Notes: generated by a model not told the origin, from the letters alone. Numbered from the stretch's first letter, positions 6,945-17,219 are shown. The stretch is DNA of 52,002 bases from an uncultured Prevotellaceae bacterium (GCA_900318795.1 ONLU01000033.1:1-52002), one strand, 5' to 3'. Translations and numbers: made by a program.

Positions 6945-9900
6945 TTGAAACGCTTTCTCTATACAGCACTGATCCTGTTGAGCATCACGGCTTTAGCCAT
7001 GCCTCCACAGGATGATAAGACACAGCGCAAGCCTGTGCCTAAGGCTCAGCCTGTGTTGGAGATAGAGGAAGACACCATTCCCGACTCACTGCTGCACAGC
7101 CGTTGGCGCATTCAGAAGACAGCCCCCATCGAGGTGGCTGACCTTGACTCCTCGGCCCTTGACCTCCGATTCCCGGAGAATATCCGTCAGCAGGTGGAAT
7201 ACGATGACTCGCTGAACGTCTATAAGATAGGTTCCAAGATGGGCGACTCGTACCTGAACACCCCCGTGCTGATGTCGCCGGAGGAGTATCAGCAATGGAG
7301 CGAGCGCCGAGAGCGTGAACAGTTCTTTCGCAAGAAGGACGCCCAGAACGTAGCAGCCAAGGGTAAGGATAAGTTTGACTTCTCGGACATGCACTTCGAC
7401 TTGGGACCTGCCGAGAAGATATTCGGTCCCGGTGGTGTGCGCATCCGTACCCAGGGAACGGCAGAGCTGAAGCTGGGTGCTACGCTCAAGAACATAGACA
7501 ACCCTTCGCTGCCGGAGCGCAACCGCAAGACCACAGCCGTTGACTTTGACGAGAAAATCAACCTGAACGTCACGGGAAAGGTGGGTGACAAGGTGAACAT
7601 GAGCTTGAACTACAACACCGATGCCACCTTCGATTTCGATACCAAGAACCTCAAGTTGCGCTATGAGGGCAAGGAAGACGAAATCATCAAGCTGGTGGAG
7701 GCAGGTAACGTCACCTTCCCTTCCAACAACTCGTTGGTGAAGGGTGCCTCAAGCCTCTTCGGTGTACGTACCGATATGCAGTTCGGCAAGCTGAAACTGC
7801 AGACGATATTCTCGCAGAAGAACTCTTCCACGAAGAGCGTTTCCTCCAAGGGTGGCGTCCAGATGACACCTTTCGAGATAGACGTAGCCAACTACGAGGA
7901 GAACCGCCACTTCTTCCTGGCCAAATACTTCCGCGAGCGCTATGATGCCGCTATGCAGCGGTTGCCCAACCTGACCACCGGCATCAATGTGACCCGCGTG
8001 GAGGTGTGGGTCACCAACAAGACGGGAACCACCCAGAACACCCGTAACCTGATAGCCCTCTCGGAACTGGGTGAGAGCCTGGGCAGAAAACAGTCGGGCA
8101 CGTCCATGCTCCCGCAGAACGAGAACGGACGCGTGACGGTGAGCGGCATGCCTGACCAGGCACGCAACATCGACCAGACCTCGGCAGCCCTCGACGGTTT
8201 CATGACCGGCGGTGTGGACTATGAGAAACTGGCTGCGGCACGTCTGCTCACTTCCTCTGAGTACACCTTGAATGCTGCGTTAGGATACATCTCGCTGAAG
8301 ACCAGCCTGCAGACCGACCAGGTGCTGGCGGTGGCCTACGAATACACCTATGGCGGACAGACCTACAGAGTCGGTGAGTTTGCCGCCGACCGTAACAATG
8401 CCACAGAGGCTTTGTACGTCAAGGCACTGAAGAATACCTCGAACAATCCGCAGCAGGCCAACTGGCCCCTGATGATGAAGAACGTTTACTATCTGGCCTC
8501 CAACGTGGAGAAGACCAGGTTCCGCCTCGACATCAAGTACAAGAGCGACACGGCAGGTGTCTATCTGACCTATGTCCCTGACGTGAAGGATGTGACCCTG
8601 CTGAGAGGCTTGGGAGCCGACCGGCTGGACAATAACAACAAGCCGCGCCCCAATGGCTACTTCGACTTTGTGGAGGGCTACACCGTCAGCAACGGACGCG
8701 TATTCTTCCCGTCGGCAGAGCCGTTCGGCACCACGATGCGCAACTTCCTGAAGAGCAAGGGACTGACGGACGAGGCTGCCGCCAAGTATGTCTTCCAGGA
8801 ACTCTACGATACCACCCGTACGGCTGCCCGCCAGATGACGAACAAGGACAAATATCTGTTGGTAGGACAGTTCAAGGGCTCGTCAGCCAATGTCATCTCG
8901 CTGGGCGCCTACAATGTGCCGCAGGGCTCGGTAGTCGTCACGGCAGGTGGCGTCATACTGAACGAGGGCTCGGACTATAGTGTGGACTATTCGGCCGGCG
9001 AGGTGACCATCCTCAACCAGAGCATCATCGACGCAGGCACTTCCGTCAGTGTGTCGCTGGAGTCGAACACGGAATATGGCATGCAGCGCAAGACGATGGT
9101 GGGCTTCAACTGGGAGTACGATTTCACCAAGAATTTCCAGATAGGCGGTACGCTGCAGCACCTCAGCGAGCAGACGCTGACATCGAAGGTGACCATGGGT
9201 TCGGAGCCGCTGAAAAATACCTTGTGGGGACTGAACATGAACTGGAAGACGGAGAGCCAGTGGCTGACGCGCATGCTCGACAAACTGCCGCTGCTGCACT
9301 GCACCCAGCCGTCGCAAATCTCCTTTACGGGCGAGTTTGCACACCTCATCGCCGGTACGGCAGGGGGCACGCAGGACAATGCTTCGTACATCGATGACTT
9401 CGAGAATGCCAAAAACGGCATAGATGTGCTGGAGCCCAAGTCGTGGACGCTGTCCAGCGTGCCTACAATGTTCCCGGAATATGCCGACAAGGACAGTGTC
9501 TCAAGCGGTTACAACCGTTCCTTGCTGTCGTGGTACACCATCGACCCTCTGTTTACCAACCGTTCGTCCTCGCTGGCACCTGCTCACATCAAGAGCGACC
9601 TCGACCAGCTCTCCAACCACTATGTGCGTGCCGTGTACGTCAGCGAGCTCTATCCTAACCGTCAGCAGTCTACCTACAGCGGTGCTACGTCGACACTGCC
9701 CGTGCTCAACCTGGCCTACTATCCTCAGGAGCGCGGCCCATACAATCTGAATACGGCTGTCAATATAGACGGAACACTTCCCAATCCGCGCCAGCGCTGG
9801 GGAGGTATGATGCGCAAACTGGATACCAACGACTTCGAGACAGCCAATGTCGAGTATATTGAGTTCTGGCTGCTCGACCCCTTCATCTATTCCTCCCAGC

Positions 9901-12900
9901 AGGAAGACGCTGCCGACTATGGCGGTGACTTGTACATTAATCTTGGCGAAGTCAGCGAGGACATCCTGCGCGACGGCAAGAAGTTCTACGAGAGTGGTAT
10001 GCCCGTCGACGGTACCTCGTCGTTCAACAATTCACAGTGGGGACGCATTCCGGTACAGGCCACCCAGACCTATGCCTTCGCCACCACCAGCGGCTCGCGT
10101 GCCCTGCAGGATGTCGGACTCAACGGTCTGAACGACGAACAGGAGCGCAGCTATCCGGCTTATAACGCTTTCCTCAACAGTGTCAGCGTCAACGACAGTG
10201 TGCGAAGTGCCTGGAATGCCGACCCGGCAAACGATAACTACCACTACTTCCGTGGCAGTGACTTGGACGATCGCCGTGCCAGCATCCTGGAACGCTACAA
10301 GCGCATCAACATGCCACAGGGCAACTCGCCCGACAACGACCAGCAGACGGAAGGCTATGACACCTCTTATAAGACCTATCCGGACGTTGAGGATATCAAC
10401 CAGGACTATACGCTGAACGAGTATGAGCGTTACTACCAGTACCATGTAAGCATCCGTCCCGAGGACTTGCGGCTGGGACATAACTATATTACGGATATCC
10501 GCGAATATACCGTAACCCTCCGCAATGGTTCGAAGGAACCTGTCAAGTGGTATCAGTTCCGTATTCCCCTGTCACAATACGAGGACAGGGTAGGGGGCAT
10601 CAGCGACTTCTCCAGCATCCGCTTCATGCGTATGTTCCTCACCCAGTTCAGCAAGCCCGTCGTGCTGCGTTTCGGCTCTCTTGAACTGGTGCGTGGCGAC
10701 TGGCGCATCTATAACCAACAGCTGACAGGTACGTCCAATAGCGGTACCCTGGCAGTCAGTGCCGTCAACATCGAGGAGAACAACGACAAGCGCCCCGTCA
10801 ACTATGTTGTACCCCCAGGCATCTCGCGTGTCACCGACCCCTCGCAGCCACAGCTGACCGAGGCCAACGAGCAGGCACTGATGATGGTGGCCAAGAATCT
10901 GTCGCAGGGCGAGTCGAAGGCTGTCTATCGCAATACCACGCTCGATCTGCGCCGATATAAGCACATGCAGATGTTCGTACATGCTAACCACCTCATTGAC
11001 GACGAAGCCTTAGGTGACGACCAACTGGCTGTCTTCGTACGTTTGGGCAGTGACTACCGCAACAACTATTATGAGTACCTCATCCCGCTGAAGCTGACCC
11101 CAGACCGTAATGACTACAATAAGTACAATCTTGAGGACTGTCGTGCCGTATGGCCGCAGGAGAACATGCTGGACATAGACCTGACGCTCTTTACCCAGCT
11201 CAAGAAGGCCCGCAACAAGGCTCGCGCACTGGGAACGGCCAGCTACACTATGGAGTTCTCGGACTACGATCCCGCCAATCCCAACAACCGCATTGCCATC
11301 ATGGGTAATCCTACGCTGGGCGAGGTGAAGACCATGATGATTGGTGTGCGCAACCTGACGGGAACGATTAAGTCGGGCGAGGTGTGGGTCAACGAACTGC
11401 GTCTGCAGGAGGTGATCAACAAGGGAGGCTGGGCTGCGTCGGGCAACCTGAACGTCCAACTCTCCGATGTGGGTGCTGTCAACGTGACGGGTAAGGTCAT
11501 CTCCGAAGGCTTTGGCGGATTGGAAGAGGGTGTGGCCCAGCGTACCACCGACAACTACAAGACCTATTCGGTGACCACCAATTTCGAACTGGGCAAGTTC
11601 TTCCCCGACAAGATGAAGGTGACAGCACCGCTCTACTACTCGGTGACCAAGGAAGAAACACGACCCAAGTATAATCCGCTGGATACGGATATGGAACTGG
11701 AAGACGCCCTTGATGCCGCCATCGACCAGCATGAGCGCGACAGCATTGAGAGCATTGCCGTCACCAAGACGACCACGACCAACTTCGCTCTGTCCAACGT
11801 ACGCTTCGGCATCAAGACCAAGCGGCACCCCATGCCGTACGACCCTGCCAACTTCTCGTTCTCGTATAGCCATCGCAGCTCCCGTAAGTCGGGCGAGACA
11901 ACAGTCTATGAACATGACGACGAGTGGCGCGGCTCCTTCAACTATAGCTATACTCCGGTCTACAAGCCGTGGGAACCCTTCAAGAAGTCCAAGTCGAAGT
12001 CGAAATGGATGCAGCTGCCCAAAGCTTTGGGACTGAACTACCTGCCTCAGAACATCACCTTCAATTCCGAGTTGCACCGTTCCTACTACGAAATGCAGGA
12101 ACGAGACATGGACGACCTGGGCGGAGCAAAGCCGGCTCCGACGTGGAGCTCTACCTTCCTCTGGGACCGTGCCTTCACCCTGCGCTGGGACTTGACCAAG
12201 AACCTCCACATGAACTTCCAGTCGGGTACGCAGGCCGAAATAGAAGAGCCCAACAGCAATCTGCCCATCAACAAAGACCTCTACCCAGACCGTTACGAGG
12301 CATGGAAGGACTCAGTATGGCAAAGCATCAAGCATTTCGGTACTCCCTTGAACTATCGCCAGAACTTCACTGCCAGCTATCAGCTGCCGCTCAACAAGCT
12401 GCCTATCCTGGACTGGCTCAATGCGGATGCCTCCTATAATGCGACGTACAACTGGGTGCGTGGCTCACAACTGCAGAATGGTGCAGATCTGGGTAATACC
12501 ATCTCCAACAACCGTCAGATCAACATCAACAGCAATCTGAACATGGAGACGCTCTACAACCACTTCCCCTTCCTCAAGAAGGCCAACGACCGCTTCAAGA
12601 AACCCATCGCCAAACAGAACAAACCCAGTAAGGCAAGTAAAACCAGTAAGACAAGCAAAACTAGTCCAACGAGGCCAACTGGTAAAAACAACCAACCTAA
12701 CCAACCCACCAAAGAGGAAAAAGCCCTCCCCAAAAACAAAAACTCTTACGAGACCGAGTTGGCTCTGCTGCCTGACACAACATTCACCGTGACCCACAAC
12801 AAGAAGTCCAAGCGACTCATCGTCACCGCCAAGACACCTGAAGGCCGTAGCTATCCTATTAAATATAAGGTGGTAGACCAGAACAAGATTGTCATCAAGG

Positions 12901-14339
12901 GTCGCGACTCGCTGAAGGTGAAAGTGACTGTCACCGCCAAGCCGCCCACGGAGAACGAGTGGTGGTATAAACCTGCCCAGTCGGCAGCACGCTTCCTGAT
13001 GATGGTGCGCTCTATAGGCATATCATACCGCAACCAGTATGCCATGTCGCTGCCGGGATTCATGCCTAAGATTGGCGATGCCTTCGGACAGCGCACGGGA
13101 GGTGTCATGGCTCCAGGATTAGGCTTTGCCTTCGGTATGACGGGCGACTCCTTCTTGCAGCGTGCCGTTGACAATGGATGGCTGCTGACAGCAGACAGCA
13201 TTGCCACACCGGCTTCCACCAACCAGACCAACGACCTGCAGGTGCGTGCCACGCTGGAGCCCATCCGCGACCTGAAGATTGACCTCAATGCTTCGCGCAC
13301 GGAAACTCGTGCCCGCAACATCCAGTATATGTATAAAGGTATGCCAACCACACAGAGCGGTTCGTTTACCATGACTACCATCTCCATCTCGTCGGCCCTT
13401 GAGTCGATGGGCGATGCCAGCAACGGCTATCCGTCCAAGGTCTTCGAGAAGTTCTGCAATGCGTTGCCCGAGTATCAGGCCAAGGCTGCAGCCGCCTACG
13501 GACAGGACGTCAGTATGTATAATGCTGCGGTCATGATTCCGGCATTCCTCAATACCTATACGGGCAGTGGTGGAGGTGGTTCGCTCGACCTGTTCCCGAC
13601 ACTGACACGAATGCTGCCCAACTGGACTATCCGCTATTCGGGACTGTCAAAACTGCACTGGTTCAGTGAGCATTTCAAGTCGTTCAATGTCAACCACTCT
13701 TACAAGAGCATCTTCTCCGTAGGTAGCTATACCTCGGGCAGTCAGGGTGCCTCTGTGCTGGGGTGGAGCGTTCCCATGGTCAGCATCAACGAGTCGTTTG
13801 CTCCCTTGCTGGGTGTGGATGCCACGCTGAACAACAACCTTACATTGAAGGCGGAATACCGCAAGACGCGTACCATCAGCCTTTCTACCACCAGTGTACA
13901 GATCAATGAGGGCCGCTCCAACGACTGGGTATTCGGCGTAGGCTACAAGATTAGCGACTTCCGTATTTTCTCCAGTGGTGCCACCCGCAAGATCAAGAAA
14001 GCCCAGAGCGGCAGGTCTGGTAAAAATAGTCAGACCAGTCAGGCGAGCACCTCGAACAACCGCAGGTCCGGTGTCAACCACGACCTGAACCTGCGTCTCG
14101 ACTTCACGCTGCGCGACCAGGCGGCTATTACCCGCGACATTGCTTCGCGTACCTCTGCGGCCAGCAGCGGCAACTCAGCGTTGAAGATCTCGTTCCTTGC
14201 GGACTATACACTGTCGCGTCTGCTCACCATGTCGTTCTACTATGACCGCCAGACCAACACCCCATTGCTATCTTCCAGCAGCTATCCCACAACAACGCAG
14301 GACTTCGGACTGTCCATGAAGTTCTCGCTGACACGATAA
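6945..14339 (+). CDS. sprA: Type IX secretion outer-membrane translocon SprA/Sov
   Basis: This 2464-residue protein fits the giant beta-barrel SprA, the T9SS conduit through the outer membrane. Family features are clear: DFDTKNLKLRYEGKEDEIIK, the SLFGVRTDMQFGKLKLQT block, YIDDFENAKNGID, and a beta-rich body ending in an aromatic/Arg strand (FGLSMKFSLTR). The start is TTG at 6945, 6 bp after ruvA. It is the only nearby start that keeps the signal peptide MKRFLYTALILLSITALA; the first ATG (6999) would remove it. A Lys/Ser/Thr-rich low-complexity insertion lies at about residues 1885-1930, and a smaller one (SGRSGKNSQTSQAST) near the C-terminus. A T9SS cargo with a recognisable C-terminal signal was not seen in the window. 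Confidence 0.95.
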   Translation: MKRFLYTALILLSITALAMPPQDDKTQRKPVPKAQPVLEIEEDTIPDSLLHSRWRIQKTAPIEVADLDSSALDLRFPENIRQQVEYDDSLNVYKIGSKMGDSYLNTPVLMSPEEYQQWSERREREQFFRKKDAQNVAAKGKDKFDFSDMHFDLGPAEKIFGPGGVRIRTQGTAELKLGATLKNIDNPSLPERNRKTTAVDFDEKINLNVTGKVGDKVNMSLNYNTDATFDFDTKNLKLRYEGKEDEIIKLVEAGNVTFPSNNSLVKGASSLFGVRTDMQFGKLKLQTIFSQKNSSTKSVSSKGGVQMTPFEIDVANYEENRHFFLAKYFRERYDAAMQRLPNLTTGINVTRVEVWVTNKTGTTQNTRNLIALSELGESLGRKQSGTSMLPQNENGRVTVSGMPDQARNIDQTSAALDGFMTGGVDYEKLAAARLLTSSEYTLNAALGYISLKTSLQTDQVLAVAYEYTYGGQTYRVGEFAADRNNATEALYVKALKNTSNNPQQANWPLMMKNVYYLASNVEKTRFRLDIKYKSDTAGVYLTYVPDVKDVTLLRGLGADRLDNNNKPRPNGYFDFVEGYTVSNGRVFFPSAEPFGTTMRNFLKSKGLTDEAAAKYVFQELYDTTRTAARQMTNKDKYLLVGQFKGSSANVISLGAYNVPQGSVVVTAGGVILNEGSDYSVDYSAGEVTILNQSIIDAGTSVSVSLESNTEYGMQRKTMVGFNWEYDFTKNFQIGGTLQHLSEQTLTSKVTMGSEPLKNTLWGLNMNWKTESQWLTRMLDKLPLLHCTQPSQISFTGEFAHLIAGTAGGTQDNASYIDDFENAKNGIDVLEPKSWTLSSVPTMFPEYADKDSVSSGYNRSLLSWYTIDPLFTNRSSSLAPAHIKSDLDQLSNHYVRAVYVSELYPNRQQSTYSGATSTLPVLNLAYYPQERGPYNLNTAVNIDGTLPNPRQRWGGMMRKLDTNDFETANVEYIEFWLLDPFIYSSQQEDAADYGGDLYINLGEVSEDILRDGKKFYESGMPVDGTSSFNNSQWGRIPVQATQTYAFATTSGSRALQDVGLNGLNDEQERSYPAYNAFLNSVSVNDSVRSAWNADPANDNYHYFRGSDLDDRRASILERYKRINMPQGNSPDNDQQTEGYDTSYKTYPDVEDINQDYTLNEYERYYQYHVSIRPEDLRLGHNYITDIREYTVTLRNGSKEPVKWYQFRIPLSQYEDRVGGISDFSSIRFMRMFLTQFSKPVVLRFGSLELVRGDWRIYNQQLTGTSNSGTLAVSAVNIEENNDKRPVNYVVPPGISRVTDPSQPQLTEANEQALMMVAKNLSQGESKAVYRNTTLDLRRYKHMQMFVHANHLIDDEALGDDQLAVFVRLGSDYRNNYYEYLIPLKLTPDRNDYNKYNLEDCRAVWPQENMLDIDLTLFTQLKKARNKARALGTASYTMEFSDYDPANPNNRIAIMGNPTLGEVKTMMIGVRNLTGTIKSGEVWVNELRLQEVINKGGWAASGNLNVQLSDVGAVNVTGKVISEGFGGLEEGVAQRTTDNYKTYSVTTNFELGKFFPDKMKVTAPLYYSVTKEETRPKYNPLDTDMELEDALDAAIDQHERDSIESIAVTKTTTTNFALSNVRFGIKTKRHPMPYDPANFSFSYSHRSSRKSGETTVYEHDDEWRGSFNYSYTPVYKPWEPFKKSKSKSKWMQLPKALGLNYLPQNITFNSELHRSYYEMQERDMDDLGGAKPAPTWSSTFLWDRAFTLRWDLTKNLHMNFQSGTQAEIEEPNSNLPINKDLYPDRYEAWKDSVWQSIKHFGTPLNYRQNFTASYQLPLNKLPILDWLNADASYNATYNWVRGSQLQNGADLGNTISNNRQININSNLNMETLYNHFPFLKKANDRFKKPIAKQNKPSKASKTSKTSKTSPTRPTGKNNQPNQPTKEEKALPKNKNSYETELALLPDTTFTVTHNKKSKRLIVTAKTPEGRSYPIKYKVVDQNKIVIKGRDSLKVKVTVTAKPPTENEWWYKPAQSAARFLMMVRSIGISYRNQYAMSLPGFMPKIGDAFGQRTGGVMAPGLGFAFGMTGDSFLQRAVDNGWLLTADSIATPASTNQTNDLQVRATLEPIRDLKIDLNASRTETRARNIQYMYKGMPTTQSGSFTMTTISISSALESMGDASNGYPSKVFEKFCNALPEYQAKAAAAYGQDVSMYNAAVMIPAFLNTYTGSGGGGSLDLFPTLTRMLPNWTIRYSGLSKLHWFSEHFKSFNVNHSYKSIFSVGSYTSGSQGASVLGWSVPMVSINESFAPLLGVDATLNNNLTLKAEYRKTRTISLSTTSVQINEGRSNDWVFGVGYKISDFRIFSSGATRKIKKAQSGRSGKNSQTSQASTSNNRRSGVNHDLNLRLDFTLRDQAAITRDIASRTSAASSGNSALKISFLADYTLSRLLTMSFYYDRQTNTPLLSSSSYPTTTQDFGLSMKFSLTR
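12603..12715. repeat. In-frame low-complexity repeat inside sprA
   Basis: Degenerate units of about 9-12 bp (AGTAAGGCAAGT, AAAACCAGTAAGACA and similar) encode a run of SKASKTSKTSKTS type. AACCAACCTAACCAACCC follows. The sequence resembles intergenic microsatellite-like repeats more than beta-barrel coding sequence and breaks the otherwise regular composition of sprA. Confidence 0.6.
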
Positions 14340-14345
14340 AACGAA

Positions 14346-14374
14346 ATTACGGCTCACCAAAAATGAGCCGTAAT
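14346..14374. terminator. Hairpin between convergent sprA and nadB
   Basis: ATTACGGCTCA (14346-14356) and TGAGCCGTAAT (14364-14374) form a perfect 11-bp stem. It starts 6 bp after the sprA stop and lies 33 bp from the nadB stop. There is no strong T-run on either side, so the hairpin may act with Rho or as an RNA 3'-end stabiliser. Confidence 0.65.
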
Positions 14375-14407
14375 CTCGTTAATAGTGACCTGCTGGGTCG
14401 CTTTTCC

Positions 14408-15997
14408 TTATTTCTTGTCGTAGGCGTGCAGCGGGTAGTCGGTGGTGAAGTGCAGGCCGCGGCACTCTTTACGCTCCAGGGCCCAGCGGGTGATGAGATA
14501 GCCGACATTGATCATGTTACGCAGCTCGCAGATGTCGCGGGTGGCACGGACACGCTTGAACAAACGCTCGGTCTCTTCGTAGAGCATGTCCAGACGGTCC
14601 CAGGCACGGTGCAGACGTAGGTCGGAGCGCACAATGCCGACGTAGTTGGACATAATCAGGTTGACCTCCTTCACGGACTGTGTGATGAGCACTTTCTCCT
14701 CGTTGGTCATCGTTCCTTCGTCGTTCCACTCCGGCACCTGGTCGTTCCAGTCGTATAGGTCAACATGTGCCAGCGAGTCCTTGGCAGCAGCGTCGGCATA
14801 GACCACAGCCTCGATGAGCGAGTTGGATGCCAGTCGGTTGCCACCGTGCAGGCCGGTGCATGAGCATTCGCCCAGGGCGTAGAGCCGCTGGATGGAGGAC
14901 TGACCGTTCAGGTCGACCTTGATGCCGCCGCACATATAGTGTGCTGCAGGGCGCACGGGTATGTAGTCAGTAGTGATGTCGATGCCGATGCTGAGGCACT
15001 TTTGGTAGATGTTGGGGAAGTGGTGGCGCGTCTCGGCAGCATCCTTGTGGGTGACGTCCAGACAGACATGGTCCAGACCGTGAATCTTCATCTCCTTGTC
15101 AATGGCGCGAGCCACAATGTCGCGTGGAGCCAGACTGAGGCGCTCGTCATACTTCTCCATGAAAGTCTCGCCATTGGGCAGCTTCAGAATGCCACCATAT
15201 CCACGCATGGCCTCGGTGATGAGGTAGGCGGGGTGCGTCTCCTTGGGATTGTGGAGCACCGTAGGGTGGAACTGCACAAACTCCATGTCGGCTACGGTAC
15301 CCTTGGCGCGATATACCATGGCGATGCCGTCGCCTGTGGCAATGACGGGGTTTGACGTGGTCAGGTAGACGGCTCCACAGCCGCCGGTACACATGACGGT
15401 GACCTTCGACAGATAGGTGTCTACTTTTTGGGTATTTGGGTTCAGTACGTAGGCACCATAGCACTGTATGTTGGGCGAACGTCGTGTGACGCGGACGCCC
15501 AGATGGTGCTGGGTAATGATTTCTACGGCGAAATGGTTCTCCTTGACATCAATGTCTGGACATGCTCTGACGGCCTCCATCAGTCCGCGTTGGATCTCTG
15601 CACCGGTGTCGTCGGCATGGTGCAGAATGCGGAATTCTGAGTGGCCGCCCTCGCGGTGCAGGTCGAAGTCACCATTCTCCTTACGGTCGAAGTTGACACC
15701 CCACTTCACTAACTCCTCAATCTGAGTGGGAGCGTTCCTGACCACCTGCTCGACAGCAGCACGGTCGGAGATATAGTCACCGGCAATGATGGTGTCGGCA
15801 ATATGCTTGTCAAAGGTGTCCACTTTCATGTTGGTCACCGACGCTACACCACCCTGGGCGAAGCTGGTGTTGGCCTCGTCCAGTCCTGCCTTACAAATCA
15901 TACACACACGGCCCTTGTGGGCACGGGCCACCTTCAGTGCATAGCTCATACCAGCTACACCTGCTCCTATGATGAGAAAATCGTACTTGTAAACCAT
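14408..15997 (-). CDS. nadB: L-aspartate oxidase
   Basis: This 529-residue flavoenzyme oxidises L-aspartate to iminoaspartate, the first step of de novo NAD synthesis. It has the FAD dinucleotide motif IIGAGVAGMSYAL near the N-terminus. Family blocks include NTSFAQGGVASV, HREGGHSEFRILHH, the substrate region EFVQFHPTVLH, and CTGLHGGNRLASNSLIEAVV. The start at MVYKYDFL (15997) was chosen because the upstream extension crosses the promoter. nadA and nadC are not in the window. Transcription begins from a palindromic promoter shared with dacB, and the gene converges on sprA. Confidence 0.95.
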   Translation of the reverse strand: MVYKYDFLIIGAGVAGMSYALKVARAHKGRVCMICKAGLDEANTSFAQGGVASVTNMKVDTFDKHIADTIIAGDYISDRAAVEQVVRNAPTQIEELVKWGVNFDRKENGDFDLHREGGHSEFRILHHADDTGAEIQRGLMEAVRACPDIDVKENHFAVEIITQHHLGVRVTRRSPNIQCYGAYVLNPNTQKVDTYLSKVTVMCTGGCGAVYLTTSNPVIATGDGIAMVYRAKGTVADMEFVQFHPTVLHNPKETHPAYLITEAMRGYGGILKLPNGETFMEKYDERLSLAPRDIVARAIDKEMKIHGLDHVCLDVTHKDAAETRHHFPNIYQKCLSIGIDITTDYIPVRPAAHYMCGGIKVDLNGQSSIQRLYALGECSCTGLHGGNRLASNSLIEAVVYADAAAKDSLAHVDLYDWNDQVPEWNDEGTMTNEEKVLITQSVKEVNLIMSNYVGIVRSDLRLHRAWDRLDMLYEETERLFKRVRATRDICELRNMINVGYLITRWALERKECRGLHFTTDYPLHAYDKK

Positions 15998-16014
15998 TGT
16001 TTTTAAGTTATTGC

Positions 16015-16049
16015 GTGCAAAAGTACAAATTATTTTTGTAATTTTGCAC
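16015..16049. promoter_or_regulatory. Palindromic bidirectional promoter of nadB and dacB
   Basis: A 35-bp near-perfect palindrome has arms GTGCAAAAGTACAAA and TTTGTAATTTTGCAC, with one mismatch. The left arm carries the minus-strand -7 box TACTTTTGC (16017-16025) for nadB. The right arm carries the plus-strand -7 box TAATTTTGC (16039-16047) for dacB. Each arm also occupies the -33 position of the opposite promoter, so only one polymerase can bind at a time. The dacB ATG follows 9 nt after its -7 box, implying a very short leader. Confidence 0.75.
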
Positions 16050-16055
16050 ACGATT

Positions 16056-17219
16056 ATGAAGAAATATCTGCTTTTATTGATTTCGTGGGGCGTTTTTGCT
16101 TCGGTTGCAGCGCAGGACTTGCTGCGTGGACGGCTTGACTCGTTGCTATGCGACCCCATGTTTGAAACCTCTCAAGTGGGGCTCATGGTCTACGACCTGA
16201 CAGCTGACTCGGCACTTTTCACGTATAATCACCGCCAGCTGATGCGTCCGGCATCGTGCATGAAACTGGTTACTGCCATTACGGCTCTCGACCAGCTTGG
16301 GGCCAACTATGACTACCAGACACGCATCTACATGACGGGTAATGTCAACGACTCGACACTGGAGGGTAATATCTATTGTGTAGGTGGCTTCGACCCGACG
16401 CTGACCATCGACGACGTGGCTGTGCTGGCAAACTGTGTCAGTAGGTTGGGCATTGACAGCATCCATGGTCTGATAGTTGCCGACCGCACCATGAAGGAGG
16501 CGCTGGACTATGGCGAGGGCTGGTGCTGGGATGATGAAAATCCCATGCTGAACGCACTGAGCATCGGGTGTAAGTACAATTTCCTCGAGACCTTTGCCGA
16601 GGAGGTGGCCCGTGCCGGTATCAATCTGGAGCGTGTGCAGCTCACGGAGGGACGTGTACCACAGAATGCCCAACTGATAGCTACCTTTCGCCATAATATC
16701 TCTCAAATACTGGACCGTATGATGAAGAAGAGCGACAACTTCTATGCGGAGTCCATGTTCTACCAGACGGCTGCGTCTGCCCGAAAAGGCTTGGCTCGCG
16801 CCAGGGATGCCCGTGACATTACCAAACGGCTCATCGCCCGTCTCGGCTTGGGTGACAATCCCTACAAGATTGCTGACGGATCAGGACTGTCTTTGTATAA
16901 TTATGTCAGTACCGAGTTGCTCTGCACGTTGCTGCGTCATGCCTGGCGTTCGCCCAGCATTCAAGACGCCCTGCTGCCGTCACTGCCTATTGCCGGTGTG
17001 GACGGTACGCTGAAGGACCGCATGAAGAAAACCTCTGCCCAGGGCAATGTCCGTGCGAAGACGGGCACGGTGACGGGCATCTCCAGTCTGGCGGGCTACT
17101 GCACGGCAGCCAACGGCCACCAGCTCTGCTTTGCCATCATCAACCAGGGCATTATGCGTGCTGCTGCGGGTAAGGCTTTCCAGGACCGTGTATGCAAAGT
17201 GTTGTGTGACTATGAATAA
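16056..17219 (+). CDS. dacB: D-Ala-D-Ala carboxypeptidase/endopeptidase, PBP4 type (peptidase S13)
   Basis: This 387-residue exported protein has signal peptide MKKYLLLLISWGVFASVAAQ. All three penicillin-binding motifs are present: SxxK as S67-C-M-K70, SxN as S226-D-N228, and KTG at 335-337. It would trim or cleave cross-links in peptidoglycan in the periplasm. It is shorter than E. coli PBP4 because the insert between SxxK and SxN is reduced. The start at 16056 is preferred over an upstream in-frame codon inside the promoter. Its last 8 bp overlap the start of the mscS-like gene, indicating translational coupling. Confidence 0.92.
   Translation: MKKYLLLLISWGVFASVAAQDLLRGRLDSLLCDPMFETSQVGLMVYDLTADSALFTYNHRQLMRPASCMKLVTAITALDQLGANYDYQTRIYMTGNVNDSTLEGNIYCVGGFDPTLTIDDVAVLANCVSRLGIDSIHGLIVADRTMKEALDYGEGWCWDDENPMLNALSIGCKYNFLETFAEEVARAGINLERVQLTEGRVPQNAQLIATFRHNISQILDRMMKKSDNFYAESMFYQTAASARKGLARARDARDITKRLIARLGLGDNPYKIADGSGLSLYNYVSTELLCTLLRHAWRSPSIQDALLPSLPIAGVDGTLKDRMKKTSAQGNVRAKTGTVTGISSLAGYCTAANGHQLCFAIINQGIMRAAAGKAFQDRVCKVLCDYE

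Noticed and set aside
11010-12209. 399-residue minus-strand open frame inside sprA
   Set aside because: It is a shadow of the sprA codons with no domain or start signals.
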